A DNA stretch of 64,000 nt from NCBI GenBank assembly GCA_018857735.1, contig JABMCL010001642.1, forward strand, positions 1 to 64,000, in the 5' to 3' direction. The stretch is from Alviniconcha marisindica (Eukaryota > Mollusca > Gastropoda > Provannidae). Below the pieces are notes generated by a model. That model ran no database searches and was not told where the DNA came from. It saw only the letters and a list, made by a program, of their open reading frames with translations. Position 1 is the stretch's first letter. Each line of letters starts with the position of its first letter. Both the position numbers and the translations under genes were made by a program. Of the stretch, positions 30,601 to 41,555 are shown one piece after another.

Positions 30601-33600
30601 GCATGCAGATTGTGTGTTGTTTGGTGATCATTGCAGACTTAACATGCAGTCCTGACCTGCTAGATTGTGTGTTGTTTGGTGATCATTGCAGACTTAACAT
30701 GCAGTCCTGACCTGCATGCAGGTTGTGTGTTGTTTGGTGATCATTGCAGACTTAACATGCAGTCCTGACCTGCATGCAGGTTGTGTGTTGTTTGGTGATC
30801 ATTGCAGACTTAACATGCAGTCCTGACCTGCTAGATTGTGTGTTGTTTGGTGATCAGTGCAGACTTAACATGCAGTCCTGACCTGCATGCGATTGTGTGT
30901 TGTTTGGTGATCAGTGCAGATGTAGCATGCAGTCCTTACCTGTAGATTGTGTGTTGTTTGGTGATCAGTGCAGATGTAGCATGCAGTCCTTACCTGTAGA
31001 TTGTGTGTTGTTTGGTGATCAGTGCAGATTAGCATGCAGTCCTACCTGCAGATTGTGTGTTGTTTGGTGATCTGCAGATTACATGCAGTCCTTACCTTTG
31101 TGTCATGCATGCATCCTGCTGTGATTGTGTTGTTGGTGATCAGTGCAGATGTAGCATGCAGTCCTTACCTGTAGATTGTGTGTTGTTTGGTGATCAGTGC
31201 AGATGTAGCATGCAGTCCTTACCTGTAGATTGTGTGTTGTTTGGTGATCAGTGCAGATGTAGCATGCAGTCCAGACCTGCAGATTGCTGTTTGGTGATCA
31301 GTGCAGATGTAGCATGCAGTCCTGACCTGAGATTGTGTGTTGTTTGGTGACGCGGACATGCAGTCCGACCTGCAGATTGCTGTTTGGTGATCAGTGCAGA
31401 TGTAGCATGCAGTCCTGACCTGCAGATTGTGTGTTGTTTGGTGACGCGGACATAGCGTGCAGTCCTGACCTGCAGATTGTGTGTTGTTTGGTGACGCGGA
31501 CATAGCGTGCAGTCCTGACTTTGAGACTGTGCAGCCATGCTGCTGCTGTGCTGATGTTTGACAGGTACATACAGTCCAGAGGTGCAGACTGCCCTGCCAT
31601 CATGGTGTTTATGTATATACAGGTACAGGTACAGTCCGGAGGTGCAGACTGCCCTGCCATCATGGTGTTGATGTATAATACAGGTACACGGTACAGTCCA
31701 GGGGGTGCAGACTGCCCTGCCATCATGGTGTTGATGTATAATACAGGTACAGGTACAGTCAGGTGGTGCAGACTGCCCTGCCATCATGGTGTTGATGTAT
31801 AATACAGGTACAGGTACAATCCGGAGGTGCAGACTGCCCTACCATCATTGTTTTTTAATGTATGATACAGGTACAGTCTGCAGTCCAGAGGTGCAGACAG
31901 CCCTGCCTTCATGGTGTTGATGTACGATACAGGTACAGTCTGCAGTCCAGAGGTGCAGACAGCCCTGCCATCATTGTTTTAATGTATGATACAGGTACAG
32001 TCTGCAGTCCAGAGGTGCAGACAGCCCTGCCTTCATGGTGTCTGATAGTCCATCACACGCTACATCTATGCCACCAACCCCCGCACGGGTCAGCTCCTTA
32101 TCCTGTCGTCTGTGGGGGAGCTGGGCGGGGCACAAGCCCTACAGCAGCAACAGTTACAGCTGCAGCACACTAGCACCCCCCCGCAGGGTCAGTCCTTTTT
32201 GAGCAGCAACAGTTACAGCTGCAGCAACAGCAGGTAGATACCTCCCCGTCAGGTTGGTTACAGTGCCTTGATAGTCAAGGCCAAACGGCTGCAGCAACAG
32301 CAGGTAGATACCTCTCCATCAGGTTGGTTACAGTGCCTTTATAGTCCAGGCCTATATGGCTGCAGCAACAGCAGGTAGATACCTCTCCATCAGGTTGATT
32401 ACAGTGCCTAGATGGTCAAGGCTTATAGCTGCAGCAATGCCTTGATAGTTAGCACCCAGTCAGCTGCAAAGGTCTTGGCAGGGTGAAACTCGAGCCCCCA
32501 CTCTGACTGCCACCACATTGCAAAGTACAGTAGGACCAACATGTTAAGGAACTACATGGTCTTGGGAGGTGCATTCTCCAAAATAGCATCATCACCATTT
32601 TGCCTTTTTTCAGGTGATGCAGATGCAACAGCAGCCGATAAAGTCGATGGAGAAAATGGTGTGGAAGTCACCTCTGGGGGTCAGCCAGCGGCAAAATGCA
32701 GTTCCTTCTACTGCCAATGGGACACTGGGAAGGCAAGCAGGGAGGCCAGGCAGTCTTGTCAACCAGGTGAGTGTAATCTCTACAGTCACAGGCCTTATGT
32801 AAGCCAGGCCATTCAGGAGTGTGACTGAGATACAGCTCATCTATCTGAGCTACAATTAATGTTAGAATTCCCATGAGAACAGTAAACGGTCAAACAGATT
32901 AAGGCTTCAGGAACAAAAGTGGCAACTGATAAAAATAAAATTGGGGAAAGTCCGTAAAGAAAATGGAGAGAGAGAGCCCTACTCCATTCACAAAGAGCCT
33001 ATTGGGTGCATCAAACCCCCCCCCCCCCCCCCCCCCAGGAGCCGAATCCAATTTTTAGCCCCTCAGTGCTAAGCAGTGGGTTTGTTTTTGTTTCTTAGTT
33101 TGTTTTCTTGAAAAGGAAAATATAACGGCCCATGGAAGTTCATGAAAAATTCATGCAGTTTTGGAAAAGCTGTATGAGCCTTGCATGGCGGGCTTGTCAG
33201 CATCACTGTTGCCTCTAGTGTTCCCTGGGAAAGAGGCCAAAAGTTCCCTGTGGAAAGAGGCCAAAAGTTCCCTGTGGAAAGAGGCCAAAAGTTCCCGTGG
33301 GAAAGAGGCCAAAAGTTTCCATGGGAAAGTGGCCAAAAGTTCCTGTGGGAAAGATACCTAGTGGGACAGGAAAGCCTTCAAAACAATGCCAGGTCAGCAG
33401 TTAAGACTGTCTTGTCAGCTAAGACCATGTCAGCTACTAAGACTCATGTCAGCTACTGAGACTGTTGTGTCAGCTGAGACCATGTCAGCTACTAAGACTG
33501 TCACGTTAGCTGAGACCACGTCAGCTACTAAGACTGTCACGTTAGCTGAGACCATGTCAGCTACTAAGACTGTCACGTTAGCTGAGACCACGTCAGCTAC

Positions 33601-36600
33601 TAAGACTGTCACGTTAGCTGAGACCACGTCAGCTACTAAGACTGTCACGTTAGCTGAGACCACGTCAGCTACTAAGACTGTCACGTTAGCTGAGACCACG
33701 TCAGCTACTAAGACTCAGCTACTAAGACTGTCACGTTAGCTGAGACCACGTCAGCTACTAAGACTGTCGCGTTAGCTGAGACCATGTTAGCTACTAAGAC
33801 TGTCGCGTTAGCTGAGACCACGTCAGCTACTAAGACTGTCACGTTAGCTGAGACCACGTCAGCTACTAAGACTGTCACGTTAGCTGAGACCATGTTAGCT
33901 CCTAAGAATGTCACATCAGCAGCCAAGACTGTCATTTGAGCAACTGAGACATGTGCAATTAGCCAAAACTGTCATATCATCATCTAATACTATAACACCG
34001 TCAGCTAAGACTTGCGTCATCAGCTAAGACTGTCATGTCATGTGCTAAGACTCATGTCAGCAGCTTAGACCATCATGTCAACAGCTTGGACCAACAGTTC
34101 AGCAGGTAAGACTGTCAGGCCCCCAGCCAAGACTGGCATACCATCAGCTAAGGCGATCATGTTGTCAGTTGAGGTTGCCATGTCATCTCTGGCTAAGGTT
34201 GTTGTCAGCTGAGACTGTAATGCCATCAAGTAAGACTGTCATGCCATCGACTAAGACTGTTTTGCCATCAGCTAAGGCTGCAATACCATTGATAAAAACT
34301 GTCATGCCATTGGCTGAGTCTGTCATGCCATCAACCAAGACTTATGCTGTCGGCCAAGACTGTCACGCCGCCGGCCAAGACTCGTGCCATCAGTCAAGAT
34401 GGTTGTTATGGCATCAGCCAAGACTGTCATACCATCAGCCAAGACTGTCATACCATCAGCCAAGACTGTCATACCATCAGCTAAGACGGTCATGCTATCA
34501 GCTAAGACTGCCATCAGCTAAGACTGTCATGCCAGCAGCTAGGACTGCCATCAGCCAACCATCATGCCATCAGCTAAGACTGTCATGCCCACACTACAAG
34601 CATCACTTTCTGGCACATTCCTCCAAACTCTGCCAGATTTAGTTACGCCACTGAAGGGGTACTCTTTATCTCTGCGCAGCTGTCCAGCGACGCGGTCGGC
34701 GCCCTCCGGGTGCTAATATGACTGTAGAAGCACCTAGTGCTGAAGCACGCACGTAAACATGAGACGCATCCACCCCGGGTTAAAAAAAAAGAAGAGTTGG
34801 ATCTCGATTCAAATGATCATGGTTTTATTTGTGCTGGTGTAAACTTTGTTGGCGGCTATAAATGACACGCCTTGTTTTATTTGAGTTGTTTGTAACAAAC
34901 TTACTACTGTTTGAGCACCAACGAAAAACTGCTCGTTAGCTGCTGACAGTTTTCTGGACCCTATGGCGTAACCAAATAGGCAGTGGTTGAAGGAAGGATG
35001 TTGTAAACCAGTGTTTGCCATCAGCTAAGACTGTCATGCCATCAGCTAAGACTATCATACCATCAGCTTAGACTGTCATGCCTTCAGCTAAGACTGTCAT
35101 GCCATCAGCTAAGACTCATGTCATCAGCTTAGACTGTCATGCCTTCAGCTTAGACTGTCACACCATCAGCTAAGACTGTCATGCCTTCAGCTAAGACTGT
35201 CATGCCATCAGCTAAGACTGTCATGCCTTCAGCTTAGACTGTCATACCATCAGCTTAGACTGTCATGCCTTCAGCTTAGACTGTCATGCCTTCAGCTTAG
35301 ACTGTCACGTCATCAGCTAAGACTGTCATGCCATCAGCTTAGACTGTCATGCCATCAGCTTAGACTGTCATGCCTTCAGCTAAGACTGTCATGCCATCAG
35401 CTAAGACTGTCATGCCATCAGCTTAGACTGTCATGCCTTCAGCTTAGACTGTCACACCATCAGCTAAGACTGTCACGCCATCAGCTTAGACTGTCATGCC
35501 TTCAGCTAAGACTGTCATGCCATCAGCTAAGACTGTCATGCCATCAGCTTAGACTGTCACACCATCAGCTTAGACTGTCATGCCATCAGCTTAGACTGTC
35601 ATGCCTTCAGCTCCTGCAGGCCAAACTTCCCTCTGGCATGGGCATCAACCAGAGCAGCGGCCATGATGAGAACATGCCTCCGGTGGCTGCTGCGCGAGAG
35701 TTGCTCGCCCTGGCAAGCCCTGCACGCACGCGACCCGTGGGACAGAATGCCATCCCCCCCCCACTCTTCCACATCTCCCCAGACCCGCCTGGTGATGAGC
35801 CAATCAGAGAGAACCACAACATGAAGGAAAGACGCAGGCGGTGAGAACTCTCATGTGAAAAATATCTGGTGTGAGCTGCCACTTAATGTATAGGCTAGCT
35901 CAGTATTGCATTGCATTAAATAAAAACCACTATTCGCGGTGCTCAGATTACAGAACTAATGTGTAGGCTTACACTGCACTAGATATTTTTATGGGTAGGT
36001 ATAGTATGACAGAGGGGGAGAAAGAGAGAGGGAGAGAATAGAGTCCTTGCAGCACTTTTTATTTCTATACTAGTAAATTAAAACATTTTTGCAGGTACTC
36101 TCTGTTGTATTTGTGTTGAGCAGGGCACGGATTAAGGATGCCTGCGACCTGATGCGGCAGCTGGTGCCAGGGATGTCAGAAAAGACAGACAAGGCCACTG
36201 TATTTGAGTTCTCTGCCAGATACATTCATTTCCTCAAGAATTTTGTTGGCACGCACCATGATAAGGTCAGTCAGCTGAAATGGAAGTCAAAGAAAGATTT
36301 GTTGAGAGGACTCTTATCTGACTGCATAGCCTGACTGATACTAGTTTGGGTTGTCTGTGCTGACACACTCTTTAGTTTGGGTTGTGTGAGCTGACACACA
36401 GGTTGTCTGTCCTGATACACACTCTTCAGTTTGGGTTGTCTGTGCTGACACACAGGTTGTCTGTCCTGATACACACTCTTCAGTTTGGGTTGCCTGTGCT
36501 GACACACAGGTTGTCCTGATACACTCTTCAGCTTGCATTGTCTGTGCTGATACACTCTTCAGTTTGCTCAGTTTGCATTGTCTGTGTTGATACACAGGTT

Positions 36601-37084
36601 GTTTGTGCTGATACATACTCTTCAGTTTGGGTTTTCTGTGCTGATACACAGGTTGTCTATGCTATTGCACACTCTTCACATTGCCAGTCATTCTAGCCAG
36701 TGATTGATACAGACTGTTAGATTTCCAGTCAGTCTAGCCAGTGATTGATACAGACTCTTAGATTTCCAGTCAGTCTAGCCAGTGGATGAAGTCCATGGTA
36801 TGTGCACTGCAGACGCAACTGAATCTAGCAAACTACTCCAGTTGGACACTGCTGTCAAAAAAGGAGAAGAAATGCACACGCCTAACTAGTTTAAAACCCC
36901 CACGTTTTTCTGCATTTTATGGGCAGTGTTGGCAGCTGTACAGTCCTAACCAGACTTTGTTGAAATTGATTGCACAGCTTTCTGCAGTGTTTTCTGCTTG
37001 AATGACACCTGGACTGCCCAGCAAAACCTGACTTTCTTTCCCTCTTGCTGGCAGGACTTCCTGATCAAGTACAGTCCTTACTGA
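27042..37084 (+). CDS. bHLH transcription factor, TCFL5-like (at least 7 exons)
   Basis: Exons at 27042-27658, 29659-29936, 32049-32233, 32614-32766, 35611-35840, 36124-36265 and 37055-37084 (TGA). The 3' four exons join in perfect phase and give a C-terminal bHLH domain: basic region NHNMKERRRRARIK, helix 1 DACDLMRQL, loop VPGMSEKTDKAT, helix 2 VFEFSARYIHFLKNF, then a short tail ending FLIKYSPY. The LVP..TDKAT pattern and the C-terminal position fit TCFL5 better than SOHLH or FIGLA, but the assignment is by eye. N-terminal exons are Ser/Pro/Gln-rich and low complexity, with a polyQ stretch, as in many transcriptional regulators. Role: DNA-binding nuclear regulator (inference). The frame is broken around exon 3 (see that entry). 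Nearly every intron is filled with minisatellites, several touching the splice sites. An upstream non-coding first exon is likely because the ATG directly follows an acceptor. Confidence 0.75.
27923..28147. mobile_element. Possible degenerate piggyBac-type MITE
   Basis: Left end TTTAAACCCTTTCCCTGCC resembles TTAA + CCC-type ends; a possible right end is GGCGGTGAGAGTTAAA. The ends match each other poorly. Confidence 0.3.
28880..29120. repeat. Minisatellite, about 25 bp, in bHLH intron
   Basis: About nine diverged copies of CAACATCCTTTGAACAGGAA. The rest of the intron to 29658 is non-repetitive. Confidence 0.85.
29659..29936 (+). CDS. bHLH gene, exon 2
   Basis: 278 nt after acceptor CAATTTCAG, in phase with exon 1 (codon AG-G), ending at GTAAGA in phase 1. 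It encodes RYQIISATVPPVLSSPHL and a Ser/Thr/Ala-rich region ending LLSFLQQYTA. It is open throughout and has balanced composition unlike the flanking arrays. Confidence 0.75.
30055..31520. repeat. Minisatellite, 58-bp unit, about 25 copies
   Basis: Unit built from GCAGTCCTGACCTGCATGCA, GATTGTGTGTTGTTTGGTGA and TCATTGCAGACTTAACAT. The 5' half of the array uses CTTAACAT, the 3' half TGTAGCAT. Unit length varies by loss of TGCATGC or similar. Lies in bHLH intron 2. Confidence 0.95.
31560..32045. repeat. Minisatellite, about 60 bp, abutting the bHLH exon 3 acceptor
   Basis: Eight copies around GGTGCAGACTGCCCTGCCAT, CATGGTGTTGATG and ATACAGGTACAGTC. The last copy changes to CATGGTGTCTGATAG and forms the presumed splice acceptor. 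Confidence 0.9.
32049..32233 (+). CDS. bHLH gene, exon 3 with internal frame break
   Basis: Starts after GTCTGATAG, which is the last unit of a minisatellite. The 5' part reads SITRYIYATNPRTGQLLI, then LSSVGELGGAQALQQQQLQL in one frame. The 3' part reads EQQQLQLQQQQ up to a GTAGAT donor in the next frame, which is the frame required by exon 4. A one-base indel in the C7 run (32176-32182) or the T5 run (32196-32200) would reconcile them. The entry phase from exon 2 also does not fit, so a missing small exon or a sequence error is possible. Confidence 0.5.
32205..32445. repeat. Tandem repeat, about 70 bp x 3, containing the exon 3 donor
   Basis: Each unit starts GCTGCAGCAACAGCAG then GTAGATACC, i.e. 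the last 16 nt of exon 3 and its donor, followed by intron sequence with CAGGTTGGTTACAGTGCC. A fourth, partial copy is at 32427. Confidence 0.9.
32614..32766 (+). CDS. bHLH gene, exon 4
   Basis: 153 nt, phase 0 to phase 0, between CTTTTTTCAG and GTGAGTG. It encodes VMQMQQQPIKSMEKMVWKSP and a Gln/Ser/Gly-rich end, RQAGRPGSLVNQ. Both splice sites are strong. Confidence 0.8.
33220..33360. repeat. Minisatellite, about 22 bp x 6
   Basis: Units of GTGGGAAAGAGGCCAAAAGT plus TCC in bHLH intron 4. A C17 run at about 33017-33037 precedes it. Confidence 0.88.
33395..33925. repeat. Minisatellite, 36-bp unit, about 14 copies
   Basis: Units of CTACTAAGACTGTCACGTTA plus GCTGAGACCACGTCAG. It is continuous with, and clearly related to, the 21-bp array that follows (shared AAGACTGTCA and TCAGCT). 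Confidence 0.93.
33926..34589. repeat. 21-bp minisatellite, left part
   Basis: Units near AAGACTGTCATGCCATCAGC plus T, diverged at the left and more regular towards 34400. Interrupted at 34590 by a TIR element. Confidence 0.92.
34590..35016. mobile_element. TIR element copy D, inserted within the 21-bp array
   Basis: Same family as 22942-23386 with both inverted ends. The array unit is cut after CATGCC and resumes GCCATCAGC, giving a 3-4 bp target duplication (GCC or TGCC) and exact element boundaries. Confidence 0.75.
35017..35610. repeat. 21-bp minisatellite, right part, ending at the bHLH exon 5 acceptor
   Basis: About 28 units of GACTGTCATGCCATCAGC + TTA/TAA. Many units have ATGCCTTCAG instead of ATGCCATCAG, and the last of these (35601-35610) is the splice acceptor of exon 5. 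Confidence 0.93.
35611..35840 (+). CDS. bHLH gene, exon 5 (basic region)
   Basis: 230 nt from acceptor TGCCTTCAG (an alternative in-frame acceptor CTCCTGCAG lies 9 nt downstream), ending in phase 2 at GTGAGA. It encodes LLQAKLPSGMGINQSSGH, an Ala/Pro-rich linker, and GDEPIRENHNMKERRRR, the start of the bHLH basic region. The acceptor is the last unit of a 21-bp minisatellite. Confidence 0.85.
36124..36265 (+). CDS. bHLH gene, exon 6 (helix-loop-helix)
   Basis: 142 nt entering in phase 2, leaving in phase 0 at GTCAGT. It encodes ARIKDACDLMRQLVPGM, SEKTDKATVFEFSARYIHFL and KNFVGTHHDK, i.e. the rest of the basic region and both helices. Confidence 0.9.
36340..36670. repeat. Minisatellite in bHLH intron 6
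   Basis: Diverged units of CTGATACACACTCTTCAGTT, TGGGTTGTCTGTGCTGACAC and ACAGGTTGTCTGT, about 60-75 bp from the exon 6 donor. Confidence 0.9.
36688..36785. repeat. Tandem repeat, 47 bp x 2-3
   Basis: Copies of TCTAGCCAGTGATTGATACA followed by GACTSTTAGATTTCCAGTCAG. Confidence 0.88.
37055..37084 (+). CDS. bHLH gene, last coding exon
   Basis: After acceptor CTTGCTGGCAG the exon reads DFLIKYSPY and a TGA. It joins exon 6 in phase 0, completing the protein a few residues after helix 2. Confidence 0.75.
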   Translation, partial: DFLIKYSPY

Positions 37085-37564
37085 CTGACACCCACGGAGG
37101 CTGGATGCTGCTGCCGCGCATTCTAGCAGGGGTTGAACATTTGCCATCTGCCTTCAGCCGCTGCGGTAGAGTGGTTCCACAAAGCAAACAGCATCATCAG
37201 CCCACCAGGGATTTTCATGACAAACTGCTGTCCACTTTACTTTGCAGCTGGAAGAGATATGTTTGAAATACTGGACAGTGACCCCTCCCCCCTCCCCCCA
37301 CTTCAGAATGTTATAGACATCACAGTTAGTAAGATGTGCATGAAAAACACTGCACATCACAATGTTAGAAAGGCATTCAGATCCCATAAGAATTTCATTT
37401 TGATCTGTTCCCAACAAATTCAAAAGGAAAGGCATTCTGGATCACATTAGAAAGAATTTCATTTTGATCTGTTCTCAACAAATTCGAAATTAACTGATGT
37501 GTTTGGCACCACAAAATCCAGCCAGGAGTTAAACTGCACTTTTGTCTGTGGTTTTCTCTCTGTA

Positions 37565-37905
37565 GTGTGCTGATACGTGAGTCTGGTTTGTTCTCTGTAG
37601 CGTGTGCTTGTTCTCTGAAGTGTGTGCTGATAGGCAAGACTGGTTTGTTCTCTGTAGTGTGTGCTGATAGGCGAGACTGGTTTGTTCTCTGTAGTGTGTG
37701 CTGATAGGCGAGACTGGTTTGTTCTCTGTAGTGTGTGCTGGTCGGTGAGTCTGTGGTTTGTTCTCTGTCGTGTGTGCTGGTCGGCGAGTCTGTGGTTTGT
37801 TCTCTGTAGTGTGTGCTGGTCGGTGAGTCTGTGGTTTGTTCTCTGTAGTGTGTGCTGGTCGGTGAGTCTATGGTTTGTTCTCTGTAGTGTGTGCCGATAG
37901 GTGAG
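37565..37905. repeat. Minisatellite, 35-39 bp, downstream of the bHLH stop codon
   Basis: About nine units of GGTTTGTTCTCTGTAGTGTG + TGCTGGTCGGTGAGTCTGT, in the 3' flank or UTR. The interval 37085-37560 has no recognised feature. Confidence 0.9.
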
Positions 37906-38257
37906 ACTGTGTTTGCTGACTTCAGATATACTATACAGGCTCTGGCATTAGTCCAAACAAATGGGGGTGGGGGTCAGCCCTTGGAAAACAAGGTATTTAT
38001 TAACTTGATTCAAATCTTCAGGCATTTTTTTGTAAACTGTCAGTGACTTGTTGGGCAATGTTGCTGAAAATGTCAGTGCTTTGCCCTGACATTCATATTT
38101 CAAACTTTTGTGCAGTTTGAAATGAAATGCTTCACACTTTTGATATTTTCGTTGATATGAATACTTTTTGAGCACCTCATCTCAAGATGTACCCGAAGTG
38201 CTACACAATGGCAACTATAGTGCGGTTGTCTCTGTCTGTGCGCTAGTTGTATGTGAC

Positions 38258-38662
38258 ACTGAATGAGTACACAGCGCATATTGAATGTCCACCTTCCTGT
38301 TTACAGCGCCGTTTGGCTCTTACATGGTTGGTGCCACCTGAAACTACTGCCATCTTGGTGCAAATTCTGTGTATGCCATAGAACCATGCACCAGTTTTCA
38401 GTGTCACCTTATTCGAAGAGCCACATATGTAGGATGCATGTATGTTTAGCTATGACCTGCCACCTGTGCTTTTGGCAGAATGACCAGGATCTTTTACGTG
38501 CCACTGCAGTAACATGGGGGTGGAACGAATACCGACATAAGAGCTGGTACAGACAGTTGACCCTGGAGAAGAAAATTCTCCTGCTGCCTCTGCCGGGACT
38601 TGAACCCAAGACCTTCCGATGACGAGTCTGTAACTCTACCACTGAGCCATCCTTGCTTCCAG
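38258..38662 (-). mobile_element. tRNA-derived SINE (family 1), fullest copy
   Basis: Minus-strand head at 38655-38595 has A box TGGCTCAGTGGTAGAG and B box GGTTCAAGTCCC. The 405-bp body extends to about 38258 and shares blocks with 6780-7145 (ACATGGTTGGTGCCAC, GAGAAGAAAATT). Confidence 0.8.
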
Positions 38663-40365
38663 ATATCCCTTAGTTTAAGAGAAAAAGTTGATCATAACTT
38701 GATACTGTGATATAGCTTACTGTCAAAACAATTAATTTTGATATGCTGGGCTCGGCATAAATGAAGCAAGCCATGTCCACGAACAAGAAGAAGCATCCTG
38801 AAGTTCCCTCTGTTGATTTGAAATGTAAAAACTCGTGCTTGCTTAGACGATTTGAAAAAAATGTATTTTGAGAGTTCAGATCAACAAAACTGAGGCAAGA
38901 TTGGTAATGTTAACTGTTTTTCTTTGGCAAATGTATTGTACAACACAGCAAAAGAAATCACTTGGATAGAAAAGCTTTTTTCTTCAGAATGTTTGTTGTT
39001 GAGAAAACAGCAACTGGTCCGTGGCTGCTGTTGATGCCCTGTGGTGTGGTTCCCCACAGCAGTGTTGTTGCCTCTGCAACAAGTGGGTGTAGATATATAT
39101 GAACAATGCTACTGTGAGACTGAGCTACTCACAAACAGACAAGGAGACTGAAAAAGTTGGAACAAATGTGTGTCCCCCCGAGTCCGTAGGCTCTTTAAAA
39201 AACTTGGGAATGTTGGAGAAAAACTGAGGTGCCCTGGAAAGTATGGGAAGGAGGACATTTTTGGTGAAGGTCTTGCAAAGTTTGGGAATTTCACGATAAC
39301 GGCCAAGAGAAAATGTGCAGAGAGAGGAAAAGATAGGGAGGCCAAATGATAAGACTATAAAAAGATCATACAAACGAGACTTTTGAAGTAAAACTCCTGT
39401 ATAAGCATGACAAATTTGCTCGCTTCATTTACTCTGCTGTAGATTTGTATCAGCGATGAGGAATTGATGCAAGATTTTCAAGTGAAGCGGTTTTGACTTG
39501 CAAGGAAAATGCAATTAGCAAGCATGTAACACTGTTAACAACTACAATGATGCCATATTTGTCTGTGTCAAGCACCATCAGTTTTTGCTGCATGGTTTCC
39601 CATCGCAGTCTTCGTGGCCTGAAATGATACGACAGCTGACCATGCCTCTCTAGCATTAGCATTTGAGTAGATTTCTTATCCTTTTACATTTGAAGTTGTC
39701 CTATACCTGTGAACACATTTGTAGCATTGCAACACTAAAGATTAACAGTTCATAATTATGAATACAAGCAGCATCTTTGTCTGACAGCAACACATAAAGT
39801 AAATGCTGTACTGCTAGAAAATGACGCAAACCTGTAGGTATATATGTATATATATATATATATATATCAGGTGATGTGCACTGCATGCAAATTTCATTTT
39901 GTTGAAAAGGTGTCATGCTTTATGCTGTCTTAATTATGTGACATTATTCCACTGTATCAGTGTATGCATGTATTGCAAGCCATACCTCAAAAAGTGAAAT
40001 ATTGGATCTGCTTTGCTCATTAGTGTCACCACCAAACTGTCTCTTTTTTTGTTGTTGCATTTATTTTTTATTCATGTTATGCTAAGTGCCTTGAACTGGA
40101 GGCAAGGTGCTTCAGAAATAGCCAAGATCGGTTTAAAAAAAGGCATGGTGATACCAGTATACCCCATAAGAATTTGTTTGGGATGATTAAGTTGAAAGGT
40201 GTACCATGTTCTGTTTTACGCTGTTGAATATGTATAACGTTTGATCTAATCTTACTGAGAAAAGATGGAAGTACACTGTTGAAAAGTGCTTGCACTAGAG
40301 CTCATTTAATTTTTATTCTGCTCAAAGATGTAGGTTTTCCCCCCTCCATTTTACTCTTGTTAAAG
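38663..40365. other. Intergenic, no gene seen
   Basis: Non-repetitive AT-rich sequence; one (TA)n tract at 39839-39868. Short open frames lack family resemblance. Confidence 0.5.
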
Positions 40366-41275
40366 GGGCACTAATAGTCAATTTATTTTACTCTGTTAAA
40401 AGGTATACTGATGATTGTTCCTTTTTTGCTGTGTTGAAAAGGCGGTTCAGTTTTGTAAATATATGAAAGGTTGCTTCGTTCACTCTGTTGAAAGGTACCT
40501 TTAAGTGTTGTTCCAATTTACTATGCAGAAAGGTGTGTTACGGGTCATTCCATTTTACTCTGTTGAACCATGTTAAGACTCCCTATTTACTCTATTGAAG
40601 GGTGTACTAATGGGTGTTCCATTTTACTACGTTGAAAGTTGACTGGGGATCGTTTCACTTGATTCTGTTGAAAGGTGTTCTGTGACTGTCCATTTTACTT
40701 TGTTGAAAGATGTACAAATGTTTTTTATTTTACTCTGTTGAACCATGTTCAGACTCCCTACTTTACTCTGTTGAAGGGTGTACTAATAGTTGTTCCATTT
40801 TACTGTGTTGAAAGTCCACTGGGGATTGTTTCATTTTTACTCTGTTGAAAGGTGTTCTGTGACTGTCCATTTTACTTTGTTGAAAGGATACAACTGCTTT
40901 TCATTTTACTCTTGAACGGTGAATTGAGGGGAGTTCCATTTTACTCTGTTGAAAGGTGTACTGATATATATATATATACCCTTTTTTTACCATTGAAAGG
41001 TGTACCAAGACTCCATTTTACTCTGTTGAGAGGTGTGCTAAAAGTTCCATTTTACTGTTGAAAGGTGTACAGAGGGTTGTTCCATTGGACTTTGTTGAAA
41101 TGTGTACTGGAGGTTGCATTTTACTCTGTGGAAAGGTGCGCTAAGACTCGTTTGATTTTGTTGAAAGGTATACTGTAGTTCAATTCTACTCTGTTGAGAG
41201 ATGTACAAAGGCTTACTTTGTTGAAATATGTACAGAGGGTTCTGTTTACCTTTAGCAAGGTGTAGAGCTTTTGCG
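40366..41275. repeat. Diverged minisatellite, about 35-60 bp
   Basis: More than 20 units around CCATTTTACTCTGTTGAAAG + GTGTACTGA with strong divergence, suggesting an old array. Confidence 0.9.
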
Positions 41276-41555
41276 TGTGTTGGTTCAATCATATTTTTCT
41301 CTGTTGATTAACTAGTTTGACTTTATGATCAGAAAATAAATCACACGTCGGAAGAGGAGTTTGCTTTATTATTGGAGCATGAACATGTATGCGCTTAGGG
41401 TGAAAATGTATGGACATTGGGGTGAAAATGTATTTATTGTGAAGATGTAAGTAAATTGTAAGGCTACGTTTAGTGTTGCTGAAGTGGTATATTACATACA
41501 CCCAGCACACATACACCTCATATTACATAATGATACACCCAGCACACATACACCT

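Noticed and set aside
30055..31520. Regularly spaced direct repeats that could be mistaken for a CRISPR array
   Set aside because: Units are head-to-tail with no unique spacers, the host is eukaryotic and no cas genes are present; it is a minisatellite.
33430..33935. Minus-strand repeats VSANVTVLVADV resembling a repetitive protein
   Set aside because: 36-bp array is open in both strands by unit length alone and lies inside a bHLH intron.
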